This document shows, one piece after another, positions 39,090 through 48,202 of a stretch of 64,000 nucleotides of DNA. Origin of the DNA: Pseudomonadota bacterium. GTDB taxonomy: Bacteria; Desulfobacterota; Desulfovibrionia; Desulfovibrionales; Desulfovibrionaceae. The notes under the pieces were generated by a model. That model ran no database searches. It was not told the DNA's origin and was given only the letters and a program-made list of their open reading frames with translations. The DNA is taken from NCBI GenBank assembly GCA_018817515.1, contig JAHIUD010000083.1:52723-116722 (forward strand). The letters run 5' to 3'. A program made the translations under genes and the position numbers. How positions within the stretch are numbered: the stretch's first letter is position 1; each line of letters opens with the position of its first letter.

Positions 39090-39165
39090 GGGGACGTAGC
39101 TCAGCTGGGAGAGCGATGCGTTCGCAACGCATAGGCCAGGGGTTCAATCCCCCTCGTCTCCACCA
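39090..39165 (+). tRNA. tRNA-Ala (CGC anticodon)
   Basis: A full cloverleaf with encoded CCA. Acceptor GGGGACG pairs with CGTCTCC and includes the G3:U70 wobble that identifies alanine tRNAs. The D-loop is AGCTCAGCTGGGAGAGC, the anticodon stem ATGCG/CGCAT with loop TTCGCAA gives anticodon CGC, and the T-arm is AGGGG-TTCAATC-CCCCT. The last 46 bases belong to the island's left attachment repeat, so the gene stays intact after insertion. Confidence 0.97.
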
Positions 39166-39167
39166 AA
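39120..39167 (+). repeat. attL, 48-bp direct repeat copy 1
   Basis: Runs from the last base of the tRNA anticodon stem's 5' side through CCA plus AA. It is identical to 58104-58151. The crossover probably lies in the anticodon-loop to T-arm part, as for most tRNA-targeting integrases. Confidence 0.95.
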
Positions 39168-39173
39168 GAAATC

Positions 39174-39210
39174 AACGGGTTACAGCAAAATTGCTGGAGC
39201 CCGTTTTTCT
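39174..39210 (+). terminator. Terminator supplied by the island after the tRNA
   Basis: AACGGG (39174-39179) pairs with CCCGTT (39200-39205), with an inner CAGC/GCTG stem, followed by TTTTTCTTTTT. The island thus brings its own tRNA terminator. The original one is at 58159-58196 behind attR. From 39233 to 39568 I find only the leader of the next gene. Confidence 0.85.
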
Positions 39211-39212
39211 TT

Positions 39213-39232
39213 TTCCTAACCTATTCCTAACA
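39213..39232 (+). repeat. 20-bp direct repeat, left copy (candidate integrase arm site)
   Basis: TTCCTAACCTATTCCTAACA, itself two TTCCTAAC half-units 11 bases apart, recurs exactly at 57944-57963 near the other end. The position just inside each att site fits arm-type binding by the integrase. Confidence 0.65.
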
Positions 39233-39568
39233 AGGCGTGTGATGCTCGTACTCAGCTGGCCGCGCACTGGCTCGGCGAATTCGAGTGAGATTTACAGGAA
39301 TGCCATTGAAAACGTGACTCGATGGAACGAGATGCGCGTATTCAGAGACACGTTGTTCTGTTTCGGTTAGTCTGGAGATGGAATGTCAGTCGATTGTCTC
39401 ATCGTTGAAAAGGGCAGAAATAAAACATCTGGCGTCTGTTCCTGGCTGTTGCTATCTTTCTTCCATGTCCGCCTACTCCAGCCATAACGGCAGAAAGGCG
39501 ACGCTCGCACGTGACAGCTTTGACCCTATGAATGGTCGGCATTGCCCGAAACATATTCTGGAGGCCCT

Positions 39569-40993
39569 ATGCGTTCTCTCGTTGAAGAGCTCTGGACATA
39601 CGCCACCTCAAACCCCAAGTATTCCACTTTTCACCGTGGCTGTTGCGACAATACGCTGGAATTGTTCTTATTTTCAACGATGGATGAGGTTAGGCTTAGG
39701 CATGCCGAGGAATACGCCGAGTCAATTCTTCGCATTACATTCATGCAGGATGCATCGTTTTTTAGAAAGAGCCTGTTGCGCAGGGAGGCTGCTGGAGAGT
39801 TTTCTTACGCGAAGCAACGAGACCATGCAGCTCACACATTGTACAATTACCTAATCGGCTGGTATATATATACAAACTCGTATGTAGTAGGCGAAGAGAT
39901 GGCGCGGCATTTGAAAACTCGGGGTTGGGAAGGAAACTCTACAGAATTTGGTTCAACTTGGCCTTTTCTGAGCCTTCTGCATGATATTGGTTATATTTTT
40001 GAAGGATCTCTTGGCCCTTTGTCCACTGCTATCCAAAGTGAGCAGGCGAAGATAGGTGTGGATATCGCGCACGAGTATTTCTGCAGCGAATTTTGGTCCG
40101 TCAACTGCCTTGACTCCGAGTATGACCGGAGGGTGCTGCAGAGGCTGATCGGGGACAGCTTCTTCCAGCCGAGTTTTTCGTGCCGATCCCTTGCCCAGGT
40201 TGCTGACGCCCTGCGCTACCTCGGCAATTTAGAAACGCTACGTGCCCAACTTCTGACACGACTGCGGGAAAGTTTTCCAATAGTTGGCCAGGATGATGTG
40301 AGGATGAGAGAGTTATCCCGAGGTGGGGGGCTACCGGGCGATGCGTTCGATCTATGGGAGATGCACTACCGTTTCTTTGAAAACAAAAAAATGGTCAAGC
40401 ACATACAGTCTCTCAGGGATGGGTTCTATAACCTTCTACGCTTTGGCCGGACCGACATGGGAATACGCCATCTCGATCACGGGGTTTGTAGTGGGTTGCT
40501 CGCCTTGTTGTATTCAACTGTATACTTTGTAATATTCTTTGCGTTGGAGGCCCGCCCACTGGAGTCCCCGGCAGATAAACGTGTCTACCACAACTTTAGA
40601 GTAAAGGCGGCAGAAGGGGCTGATATGGATGTTGATGCTCTCTGGTGGTGGACGAATGTCGTCTGGGCAACTGCCGGAGCAGCTATGCACAACATTCAAC
40701 AGATTGGGCATCTGTTAGGCCTAAATGTAAAGCTTGCGAAGATTCACCTCAAGGATGATCCCCTCGCCTATTTAGGGATCCTTGCGGATATTATTCAAGA
40801 TTGGGACAGATACGGAGTCTCTGGGGTCTCTTCGTTGACAGGTGCACTGCCAGTGCAAGGGAAGGATGTTAAACTTGGTGTGGGCGGAGGCAAGATTCTA
40901 ATCAGATATGGGGACCCGAAACGGGTCAAAGCAATCACAAATGATCTTGACCGAGCTCTCTATGGTTGGAAGGATCTGATCTGCTTGGAGTAG
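39569..40993 (+). CDS. HD-domain protein of unknown function (defence-type cargo)
   Basis: 474 residues from ATG 39569, with GGAGG five bases upstream. Spaced metal-ligand candidates fit an HD phosphohydrolase: H86/H89 in RDHAAHTLYNYL, H138-D139 in SLLHDIGYIF, H304 in HLDHGVCSGL, H374 in AAMHNIQQ, and D407 in GILADIIQDWDR. The last 60 residues add a small glycine-rich domain. I do not recognise a named family; HD domains often cut nucleotides or cyclic nucleotides. The gene converges on a papain-like peptidase gene with a shared terminator between them. It lies at the island edge, before a Hachiman system. Substrate and any link to the peptidase are inference. Confidence 0.7.
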   Translation: MRSLVEELWTYATSNPKYSTFHRGCCDNTLELFLFSTMDEVRLRHAEEYAESILRITFMQDASFFRKSLLRREAAGEFSYAKQRDHAAHTLYNYLIGWYIYTNSYVVGEEMARHLKTRGWEGNSTEFGSTWPFLSLLHDIGYIFEGSLGPLSTAIQSEQAKIGVDIAHEYFCSEFWSVNCLDSEYDRRVLQRLIGDSFFQPSFSCRSLAQVADALRYLGNLETLRAQLLTRLRESFPIVGQDDVRMRELSRGGGLPGDAFDLWEMHYRFFENKKMVKHIQSLRDGFYNLLRFGRTDMGIRHLDHGVCSGLLALLYSTVYFVIFFALEARPLESPADKRVYHNFRVKAAEGADMDVDALWWWTNVVWATAGAAMHNIQQIGHLLGLNVKLAKIHLKDDPLAYLGILADIIQDWDRYGVSGVSSLTGALPVQGKDVKLGVGGGKILIRYGDPKRVKAITNDLDRALYGWKDLICLE

Positions 40994-40994
40994 A

Positions 40995-41018
40995 GGGGCG
41001 GAGAATGCTGTTCTCCCC
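40995..41018. terminator. Bidirectional hairpin between convergent genes
   Basis: GGGG-C-GGAGAA pairs with TTCTCCCC across a TGCTG loop in the 36-base gap between the HD gene and the peptidase gene. U-tracts are poor. Confidence 0.5.
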
Positions 41019-41029
41019 ACTCCACAGCA

Positions 41030-42745
41030 TTAACACTCTTTAGAGATCAGCTTTTCTCGCAAGAACCACTCGAGTACTTTGGCGCCATCCTTGCCGCGTA
41101 AGGTTTGTTGCGTGTGCTTTTCCTCTAGCGCGATGATGGTCACTTGCCAGAACATCTTGTCGTACTTGATGGCGTGGATCATGTAGGAGTCTTGTTCGAT
41201 GGCAGTCGCATCGAAGAATAAATCCAACCAGCTCATTTCACCGTTGAGTGCCTTGGCCCGCCAGACATATTTGGGGAACCCCTTAGTTAGGGCTTTCTGC
41301 AACTCCGTGCCCTGAAGCCCAGACTTTTTAGCCTCCACCAGGAGTTCCTTCTTGAGCTCGTTAGTGCTAGTCAGATAGATGCTCCATTCAATTTCCTCGC
41401 CGAGGGTGAGGTGTCGGCACCAAGCGCCTGAAAGGGCTCCGCTGAAGCTATGGACGACGTCATAGATACACCCAAATTTGAGCTTGACCAAGGCGGGTAG
41501 GGGTACCAGGAGGCATTCTGGTATGGCTCGAAGATTAGACGCTCCATCCCTCTCGCTTACCCAGGAGGTGCTCAAGGAAAAGAATTCATCTCCTTGGGCG
41601 ATGAGGGGAGTGCTGTCATCCCCTTCGGCAATAATCTTGACCTGTTTCCCGTCGATGAGCATTTTCGCAAATGGCCCAAGACCATCATCATGCGCATATA
41701 TCCTATCTATTGCCTCCGCCCGGAGCCGGAACCGGTGATTGCTGGTGGGGACGGTGGCTCCTGCCCGGCTGTACCCCGCTACGGCGACGGCGTGCAATTC
41801 GTCTATCTCGGTTTCCTCGTCAGATAGCACATCTATGAGAGTGAAGACGAATAAGATGGGCAGACCGTTGCGCAAGTAGGCGTAAAGGACGGCTTTAAAC
41901 CATGAGCTGTCTGTGCCAATGGCTGTGACGACATCAACTTCCAGTCCGAGAGTCCTCATGGCACAGGACATCTGGTCTTTGTCTAGCCCTCGGCTCGGGA
42001 ACTGGCCGTCGGAGTCAGGCCTCGCTTGGTAGGCGATTTTTGTGATGGCGGCTGGAGACAGGATGCGATGACCGAGCTTTCTACTCGTAGCGTGAAGGAC
42101 AGACCAGAGGGCGCTTGTGGCGCATGCCGCCACAACACTGTCTTGCTCCTGGAAAGGGAGCGATTCCACCTCCAGTTCAATCCCGAAAAGGTTTGCCTTG
42201 TAGGTGGTGATCCCTCGGTAATGCCTCTTGGGTAGATCAGGGTATGTTTTAAGACAGGTTCGGCCAATGACCGTCTCTGGTAGCGGCTTAATCACCATGA
42301 AGCCGCGATATGCCTTCCGCAGCTTTTGGAGTTCCCTTTCTAAGGACGAGCCAGTAGGGAAAATACCTTGCAGCAAATCGCCGAAATATTGTGTGGTGAA
42401 GGATTTGCTGAAAAAATGAACCCTGGTACAGCGCTTCTTGTAGTGGCTGAAGCAATGGATATAGTATTCAGCAAAGTCGTCCAGGTAGCCCTGGTCAATG
42501 TAATCACTTTCAACAACCATCGACTTCGCCGCGATGGAGCGATGCTTGAAGTACCCTTTGAAGTACCCTTTGAAGTACCTAGTGTGGGCTTTTTTTAGGA
42601 CGAACTCACGAGGCGCTTTGCTGTGGGTCGCGATCGTTTCGACCAGGTCTTCGATACGAGAATAGGGAAGGACTTCCCACGCTGATCGACTCTTGTGCTC
42701 ACAATTTTCAGCGCATGACTGGTCTGTTGCGCAGAGCTTTCTCAT
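41030..42745 (-). CDS. Papain-like/C39-like cysteine peptidase domain protein
   Basis: 571 residues. The N-terminal 190 residues are of unknown fold and carry a KGYF tandem repeat at 59-67. A papain-fold domain follows, with Q201 (oxyanion candidate), C208 in VVAACATSALWSVLH, H318 in DELHAVAVAGYSR and D353/D354 in IYAHDDGLGPFA in the right order for a Cys-His-Asp triad. The C-terminal 190 residues are again of unknown fold. The start overlaps the upstream 64-residue gene by 38 bases, so coupled translation is likely. It could be a peptidase, transglutaminase-like enzyme or inactive scaffold. Placement within a defence-rich island suggests an effector role, not shown by sequence. Confidence 0.65.
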   Translation of the reverse strand: MRKLCATDQSCAENCEHKSRSAWEVLPYSRIEDLVETIATHSKAPREFVLKKAHTRYFKGYFKGYFKHRSIAAKSMVVESDYIDQGYLDDFAEYYIHCFSHYKKRCTRVHFFSKSFTTQYFGDLLQGIFPTGSSLERELQKLRKAYRGFMVIKPLPETVIGRTCLKTYPDLPKRHYRGITTYKANLFGIELEVESLPFQEQDSVVAACATSALWSVLHATSRKLGHRILSPAAITKIAYQARPDSDGQFPSRGLDKDQMSCAMRTLGLEVDVVTAIGTDSSWFKAVLYAYLRNGLPILFVFTLIDVLSDEETEIDELHAVAVAGYSRAGATVPTSNHRFRLRAEAIDRIYAHDDGLGPFAKMLIDGKQVKIIAEGDDSTPLIAQGDEFFSLSTSWVSERDGASNLRAIPECLLVPLPALVKLKFGCIYDVVHSFSGALSGAWCRHLTLGEEIEWSIYLTSTNELKKELLVEAKKSGLQGTELQKALTKGFPKYVWRAKALNGEMSWLDLFFDATAIEQDSYMIHAIKYDKMFWQVTIIALEEKHTQQTLRGKDGAKVLEWFLREKLISKEC

Positions 42746-42902
42746 GCTTGACGCTGATTTCCTTGTGTTTTTCAGAGTGGACCTTGGCCTCGTTGACGGC
42801 GGTGACCATGTCTTGCTTGCCTGCCTTGGACCGCAACCAGCGCTTCACTTGTTTGAGTTTATTAATTTCAGAAGGGCTGAGTCCTTTACGTGCTTCCGTC
42901 AT
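42708..42902 (-). CDS. Small basic protein upstream of the peptidase gene
   Basis: 64 residues, very rich in Lys and Arg (NKLKQVKRWLRSKAGKQDM, HSEKHKEISVKHEKAL), predicted helical. AAAGGAG lies six bases before ATG 42902. Its 3' end overlaps the peptidase gene start by 38 bases. It could bind nucleic acid or act as partner or substrate of the peptidase. No family recognised. Confidence 0.5.
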   Translation of the reverse strand: MTEARKGLSPSEINKLKQVKRWLRSKAGKQDMVTAVNEAKVHSEKHKEISVKHEKALRNRPVMR

Positions 42903-43423
42903 CAAATGCTCCTTTAGCCTTTACTGCTGAGCCTCACGGTGCCTCGACCGGGCATCCCGTCGTCTTACCATGCCTCGAGCTGGCCTCCAAGCTTGCAACT
43001 GGCTGTCCTGAGTAGGGCTGATCTGCAAATGTTTATCTGCGCTAATGCCTAGCCACAAAAACCGGGAAGTTGTCAAGCTTTATCTGTCGCCCCCCTCGCT
43101 TGCTGCCTTTGCTGGAGAGGCTCCAGCAGATCAGAGGCATGCTGCCAAGAGACATGCACTACCATCGGGGTGCCCTGCCTCGAATGGCAATCGCAAAATC
43201 AATGCCGAAGATAAGAATGGGGCGATGGGACAAGGTGCGCCCGCTAGTCGAAACTTTAATATTTAGTGAACGCCTCGGCAAGGGCAAAGTTCAAAAGGTT
43301 GGGGCTGAAGGTGTTGATGCCCAACTGTACGACTGAAAATATTCTTTGGATTGCAAAATATCCAGTGATCGATTAGTCGGTTTGGTAGCAGATGTGACAG
43401 AACACACCTTAGAAGGTTAAATC
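42903..43423. other. Divergent intergenic region between peptidase operon and hamA
   Basis: About 520 bases. Short plus-strand frames (43045-43266, 43070-43336) overlap each other, lack ribosome sites and show no domain, so I do not call them. The region should hold promoters for the minus-strand small gene and for hamA. The composition shifts from mixed to AT-rich towards hamA. Confidence 0.4.
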
Positions 43424-44311
43424 ATGGCACGACTTCAGACTCAACTTCAAAACGCCGCAGAAATTCGAAAGGTTCTCCAAGAGGTGGATGTCAGTTGGAC
43501 GTGGGGAGATGAACCCGTTGATGTACGCCTAATTTTTCTGCCGTGTGTCGATGGGGATTGCGACACTTCGCCGCTATTTGAAATTATCCGAAGTTCTCTT
43601 ATGACAAATTTTGTGTTTTCTCATACGCATATAGAAAAAAGGTTGGCGATATCAAGTGATGAGGCTGTAGAGAAATTATTCAACAAAGCAGTAAGTTTTC
43701 TTAGCAAGAAAACTGCGCACGGAGAATTCGGCGAGCTGATTTTATTCACATTGTTAGATGTGTACTTGGAAGCTCCAAAAATTCTTAGCAAGGTATCCCA
43801 AAAATCATCTCGCAAGATGCCAGTATACGGAGCAGATGCTGTGCATGCGCAGTACGTTGATGGCTCACTTCGCCTATATCTTGGAGAGGCAAAGCTTCAT
43901 AAGTCATTCAATGGTGCAGCAACTCAGGCAGCAAAGTCTATCTCTAAGGCATTGGACAATTATAAGCATGAGTTTAGTCTCATAGAAACACATATAAATT
44001 TCCCAGAGATAAATGATGAAATTCAAGCTGAGCTTCTATCTGCATTAGACCCTTTCGATGATAGGAATATTGTAGAGGACGCATTACACTCCCCATGTTT
44101 TATAGGCTTTGCTGAGCCAAGTTGCTTTGAAGACCAGGACGAGTATATAAATAATTATAAAATTAAGGCTGCAGATTATATTGGCGATTTTTATTCCAAG
44201 CTAAAAAATCAAGGTGTCAGCTACCATAGGACAACACTACTGATGCTTCCATTTGCGTCAATTACGGATGTCGTTGTCGGATTTATTGACTATATGGGGA
44301 TTGAAAAATGA
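43424..44311 (+). CDS. hamA: Hachiman defence protein HamA (DUF1837 nuclease)
   Basis: 295 residues of the DUF1837 family. The conserved core GELILFTLLDVY, PVYGADAVHAQY and LRLYLGEAKLHKS gives a PD-(D/E)xK-like site: E104, D138 and E155-x-K157. In Hachiman, HamA is the DNA-degrading effector held in check by HamB until the helicase meets damaged or phage DNA. Here all putative catalytic residues are kept. The stop overlaps the hamB start by ATGA. The gene is much lower in GC than the chromosome. Confidence 0.9.
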   Translation: MARLQTQLQNAAEIRKVLQEVDVSWTWGDEPVDVRLIFLPCVDGDCDTSPLFEIIRSSLMTNFVFSHTHIEKRLAISSDEAVEKLFNKAVSFLSKKTAHGEFGELILFTLLDVYLEAPKILSKVSQKSSRKMPVYGADAVHAQYVDGSLRLYLGEAKLHKSFNGAATQAAKSISKALDNYKHEFSLIETHINFPEINDEIQAELLSALDPFDDRNIVEDALHSPCFIGFAEPSCFEDQDEYINNYKIKAADYIGDFYSKLKNQGVSYHRTTLLMLPFASITDVVVGFIDYMGIEK

Positions 44312-46785
44312 CCTCATTTTACACCAAGCTTTCTGCCAAAATCGCATCGAGTGAAGATTATAAATCGGCGTCTGGCCTACTTTTTGACTCGTATATTAAG
44401 AAAACAGTCGGCGAAAAGTATTCAATTGAAAGGGATGTTGTTAGACAATTGGCAACATCCATGCAGTATTTTTATCAATCAGATGATGATCAGATAAAGC
44501 AAGAAGGGGCCGAGCTCTTATCCATGCTTTTATACGTCGCAGCAGATGATGTGAATGAACTCGTAGTAATTGCAGATTATGTATTCAATGAGGCTGGAGA
44601 CTTTCCTAACATTACTCTTCTACAAAAAAAATTTCCAACCATCAACTTTAAAATCAGCGTCTTTGATGAGGCCCGAAAAGATCTTAGGAAGACATTAAAT
44701 ACGGTTGATGAGATTGACCACCCCTTAACTGACTATCAACGTAGCTTGTGGGAATACCTTGTCGCCGGTGATGATGTCATTACTTCTGCTCCAACTTCAA
44801 CAGGAAAGACGCATGTAATATTGCAATTTTTGGTTGATGAGATTGCAAAATCCTCAGGAGCGTTTGCAGCTATAGTTGTGCCCACTCGTGCATTGATTTC
44901 TGAGGTTTCAAATAAGGTTTATGACATTGCAAAAAAAGGATCGTACGAAAGCGATATAGAAATATGCACTTTCCCAAAAGATAGAGTGTATAAAGATAAA
45001 ACAATCTTTGTGATGACTCAGGAAAGGCTTTTTGAAATTCTCCAGACGGGGTTACTTTCATTTGACTATCTTTTTGTTGATGAGGCCCAAAACATTTCAG
45101 ATAATAGCAGAGGTGTTCTACTGCACATGACGCTACAGAAGCTTTTGGAAAGTGGTGAGCCACAGATAATAATAAGTATGCCATCTCAGCAGTACTTAAA
45201 TGCCTTTGGATCAATATTTAGTGGGACAGAATTCGTAAAAATGACAACTGAACACTCTCCTGTTGCTAAGATAATCATCAACACTCGTATCAGGGGGAGA
45301 AAGATTGTACTTTCAAAATTGAAAAGTAAATTTTCAACAACAATCGAAAAAAAATTCATAAATAGGAATATTGCTGATGTCGCGTATAGACTTGGGGCAG
45401 GTGAGAGTAACATCATTTATCGAAACCAGACTGACCACTGTGAGAATACAGCCAGCAACATTGCGGATCTCATCTCTAATGAGAAGGATAGCCCGCGCCT
45501 TACCGAGGCGGCTGACTACGTTTCGAACTTTCTTCACCCAGATTTCACCCTTTCAAGGAATCTGAAAAAGGGTGTCGCATTTCATTATGGCCCTCTTCCC
45601 GGAGTCGTGCGTCGGATGGTTGAAAGCCTTGCCAGAGATGGTGAGATTGATTTTATGGTCTGTACAAGCACTCTTGCGGAAGGAGTCAACCTTCCAGCTA
45701 AAAACTTATTCTTAAAAAATCCTATGCAAACAGTAATGTACGAACAACCAGAAAGGCTTGAAACCGTTCGATTAAACAACATTACTGGTAGGGCTGGCAG
45801 AATGCTAGAGCATTTTTCTGGAAATATCTTTCTGATAGATCCAGAAGGGTGGAGATATAAAGATTATTTTGAATCTGAAGACGAAGAGATAGAAAAAATT
45901 CCAACGTACTACCAAGTGATTAACGACGACTTAGACGGTGTCCTGGAGGCTTTACGTGGAACATATGACCACTCAAAAGATAAGCAATATACTTACTACG
46001 CAATTGCGAATAAATTACTGAAAGAGTTTCAGTCTGAAGTGATTAACGCTACCCTCACAGCGAAAGAGCTTGAACTTGGACAAAAGGACAAAGACAAACT
46101 GCTGGCCCAAATAGAAAGCGCATATAATACATTAAGGGTGGACCCGTTTACTTTGGAAGCAAATCCAACCGTTGGATATCTTCAGCAAAACAAGTTGTAC
46201 AAGTTCTTGCTTGAGAAAAATGACCTGTCTAGCTGGGCATTGCCGCACCCAATGGCTCCATCTCTCTATGCCCAACTCGAAAAAATATGCTCGGAACTCC
46301 ATCAGGCTGGTATTTTTCTCCCCAGTAAATGCAGTATTGCGTTTGCGTGTGTGATCGCAAAAAAGTGGGTGCAAGGTGATTCGTTACGTTCTATAATTAC
46401 AGAGCAAATTGCTAGACACCCAAGCGATACTTGCAACCAAAATGTTCGTGTGGTCATCACCGCAATTAATTCTGACATTCGGTTTAAAATGGCTTCAGCG
46501 CTTCGTTGTTATCAGCTTTTATTTACAAATGTGGTGAAAGAACGTGGAGAAGATGTTCAAAGTGTTAAGCTGCACTCATATATAGAAGTCGGGGGGTGTG
46601 AAGATAGATTTATGCAACTGGTCAATTTGGGCTTGTCGAGAGAATCAGCAGTGGAGATTCACAACAACCTTGACAAATCAGTTCAGGTAGTAGGTTTTGA
46701 ATCATTTAGATCGTTGTATGAGTCAAACGCACTTGAGAAAATTCACCCAATTACAAAGAAAGAGGTTGAGAGGCTTTTGCTATAG
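44308..46785 (+). CDS. hamB: Hachiman defence helicase HamB
   Basis: An 825-residue superfamily 2 helicase. Walker A is APTSTGKTH (161-169), motif Ia is VPTRAL, Walker B is D258-E-A-Q261, motif V is TSTLAEGVNLPAKNL, and motif VI is ITGRAGRM (492-499). The Ski2-like motif V/VI pattern and the coupling with hamA match HamB, the ATP-driven sensor of the Hachiman system. A helical C-terminal third follows from about residue 590. The 3' end overlaps the convergent unknown gene by six bases. Confidence 0.92.
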   Translation: MTSFYTKLSAKIASSEDYKSASGLLFDSYIKKTVGEKYSIERDVVRQLATSMQYFYQSDDDQIKQEGAELLSMLLYVAADDVNELVVIADYVFNEAGDFPNITLLQKKFPTINFKISVFDEARKDLRKTLNTVDEIDHPLTDYQRSLWEYLVAGDDVITSAPTSTGKTHVILQFLVDEIAKSSGAFAAIVVPTRALISEVSNKVYDIAKKGSYESDIEICTFPKDRVYKDKTIFVMTQERLFEILQTGLLSFDYLFVDEAQNISDNSRGVLLHMTLQKLLESGEPQIIISMPSQQYLNAFGSIFSGTEFVKMTTEHSPVAKIIINTRIRGRKIVLSKLKSKFSTTIEKKFINRNIADVAYRLGAGESNIIYRNQTDHCENTASNIADLISNEKDSPRLTEAADYVSNFLHPDFTLSRNLKKGVAFHYGPLPGVVRRMVESLARDGEIDFMVCTSTLAEGVNLPAKNLFLKNPMQTVMYEQPERLETVRLNNITGRAGRMLEHFSGNIFLIDPEGWRYKDYFESEDEEIEKIPTYYQVINDDLDGVLEALRGTYDHSKDKQYTYYAIANKLLKEFQSEVINATLTAKELELGQKDKDKLLAQIESAYNTLRVDPFTLEANPTVGYLQQNKLYKFLLEKNDLSSWALPHPMAPSLYAQLEKICSELHQAGIFLPSKCSIAFACVIAKKWVQGDSLRSIITEQIARHPSDTCNQNVRVVITAINSDIRFKMASALRCYQLLFTNVVKERGEDVQSVKLHSYIEVGGCEDRFMQLVNLGLSRESAVEIHNNLDKSVQVVGFESFRSLYESNALEKIHPITKKEVERLLL

Positions 46786-47637
46786 CCTATCCTTTGAAGC
46801 CAAAGCGTCAAGTACAATACCTATTGCTCTTTTTTCATCTACGAATTGCCCTCGCAATTCCAATATTGTACTATAATTCAAATATGTCTTGTTAAGATTA
46901 ATTTGTTGGCTAACACCATCGCAGTCTATTCCTTTAACAATAAGAGTTGTGCAGCACTCATTGTCAGAGAGATAGTCTATAACATCGAACAGATCGTCTT
47001 GTGTGAATCTGCCTTCCCCGAAGTCAGAAACAGTAAGTTCCAGCTTGGAACTGTTTGCCAAAAATGGTGATGCTTTTAACCCTTTGAAGATGTCAGGTAG
47101 ATCGTCCTCAGCTTGACTCAAAGCGGCAGGATTAACGCTTAAGCGGACCTCCGTATACTTAACAAGTTCCTTTATCCTTGAGTGTTCACGCTCATTGGAA
47201 ATTGGTTCTAGTGAAACTCTTGATGTCCTGTCTTTTCTGAACTGCTGCATCACCGTGTTTGCGACACTACGCAAGCTTGCATTTGGTCCTGTCGTGAAAC
47301 CCAATATTATCTTACTCTCTGGGACAAGCATGAAATAGTAAGGATCACCCAGTATTCCTTGATTTAACGGAATTGCTGAAATGGTTCCATCTGCAAGAGC
47401 TCTCGCCTGCCAAGTATTGCGCTCCCTGACCACGGACAAAAAGAAGGCTTTATGCCCCCTATGCTCCAGTTCATCATGTATCTTAACTAGATGTTTCTTT
47501 TCCCTTACGCTAAAAACTCGAACCGGCTTACCATTTATTTGATTGGCCTGACAAACCGCCACGAAATCAGTAATAAAACTAACCTCTGCATCAATTGAGA
47601 AGAAACGAACAGTTATTCGCTTTTTGATCTTGCTCAT
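46780..47637 (-). CDS. Unknown protein convergent with hamB
   Basis: 285 residues, AT-rich like hamA-hamB. No signal peptide or membrane helix. The N-terminal half is predicted mixed alpha/beta (KAFFLSVVRERNTWQARAL, PYYFMLVPESKIILGFTTGP); the C-terminal half has ELTVSDFGEGRFTQDDLFDVIDYL and a final strand-helix pair. I recognise no family. AGGT precedes ATG 47637. It shares composition and tail overlap with hamB, so it probably arrived with it and may be an accessory or an independent defence gene. That is inference from position. Confidence 0.6.
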   Translation of the reverse strand: MSKIKKRITVRFFSIDAEVSFITDFVAVCQANQINGKPVRVFSVREKKHLVKIHDELEHRGHKAFFLSVVRERNTWQARALADGTISAIPLNQGILGDPYYFMLVPESKIILGFTTGPNASLRSVANTVMQQFRKDRTSRVSLEPISNEREHSRIKELVKYTEVRLSVNPAALSQAEDDLPDIFKGLKASPFLANSSKLELTVSDFGEGRFTQDDLFDVIDYLSDNECCTTLIVKGIDCDGVSQQINLNKTYLNYSTILELRGQFVDEKRAIGIVLDALASKDRL

Positions 47638-47873
47638 GAGTTTACCTGCCGCTTAGTTGAAACATTTTGAGCCTCTGTATCAATTAACAGCATAGAATAC
47701 GGACTCAGAAGTGTACATTTGTGGTGTGTTATGCAATAAGTCATATTAAACAGTTTCCAGCGCAATTGTCTAGATGACCATGATTGATGTAATCGGATTG
47801 AGTGTAAAAACTATGGTTGCAGCGTGTTGGCGATAGCCTAAGGTGCTTTCTAGGCAAACAAGGAGAGCACCCC

Positions 47874-48076
47874 GTGACGCCGCACTTCGGATATGTTCGT
47901 GCTCCAGCTTCGACCAGAACGAAGAGCGTCAGCTTGCAGGGCTGGAACTGTCCAATGTCTTCACCGACAAGTGCAGCGGCAAGAATCCTAGTCGCTCGGA
48001 GCTTCAACGTGCGCTGGAGCATCTGCGATGGGACGATACGCTCCACGTCCATTCTTTTGACCGTCTAGCCCGCTGA
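47874..48076 (+). pseudogene. Remnant of a serine recombinase (resolvase/invertase)
   Basis: GTG 47874 with AGGAG upstream starts HFGYVR, then the frame slips by one base into SSFDQNEERQLAGLEL, VFTDKCSGKN and LEHLRWDDTLHVHSFDRLAR, the classical resolvase N-terminal domain. A stop follows directly, so the catalytic domain is truncated and the DNA-binding end is missing. Both a frameshift and the truncation make it dead. Confidence 0.85.
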
Positions 48077-48202
48077 TAGGTTTCCAGCTGACCTGCTTCC
48101 ACGGGTAATGCCCCTGATTATGTTAGTCTGGACTCCCTACTTAAGTCCAGCGGTCTTCCCCAAAAGGAGCACCTGCCCGAAGGGCAAGGTGGTGAACCGT
48201 GA

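Noticed and set aside
39378..39854. 158-residue frame overlapping the HD gene start
   Set aside because: The HD gene has a good ribosome site and motif-bearing frame through the same DNA; this frame has neither.
43045..43336. Two overlapping short frames upstream of hamA
   Set aside because: No ribosome site, no domain and mutual overlap. Probably non-coding leader or remnant.
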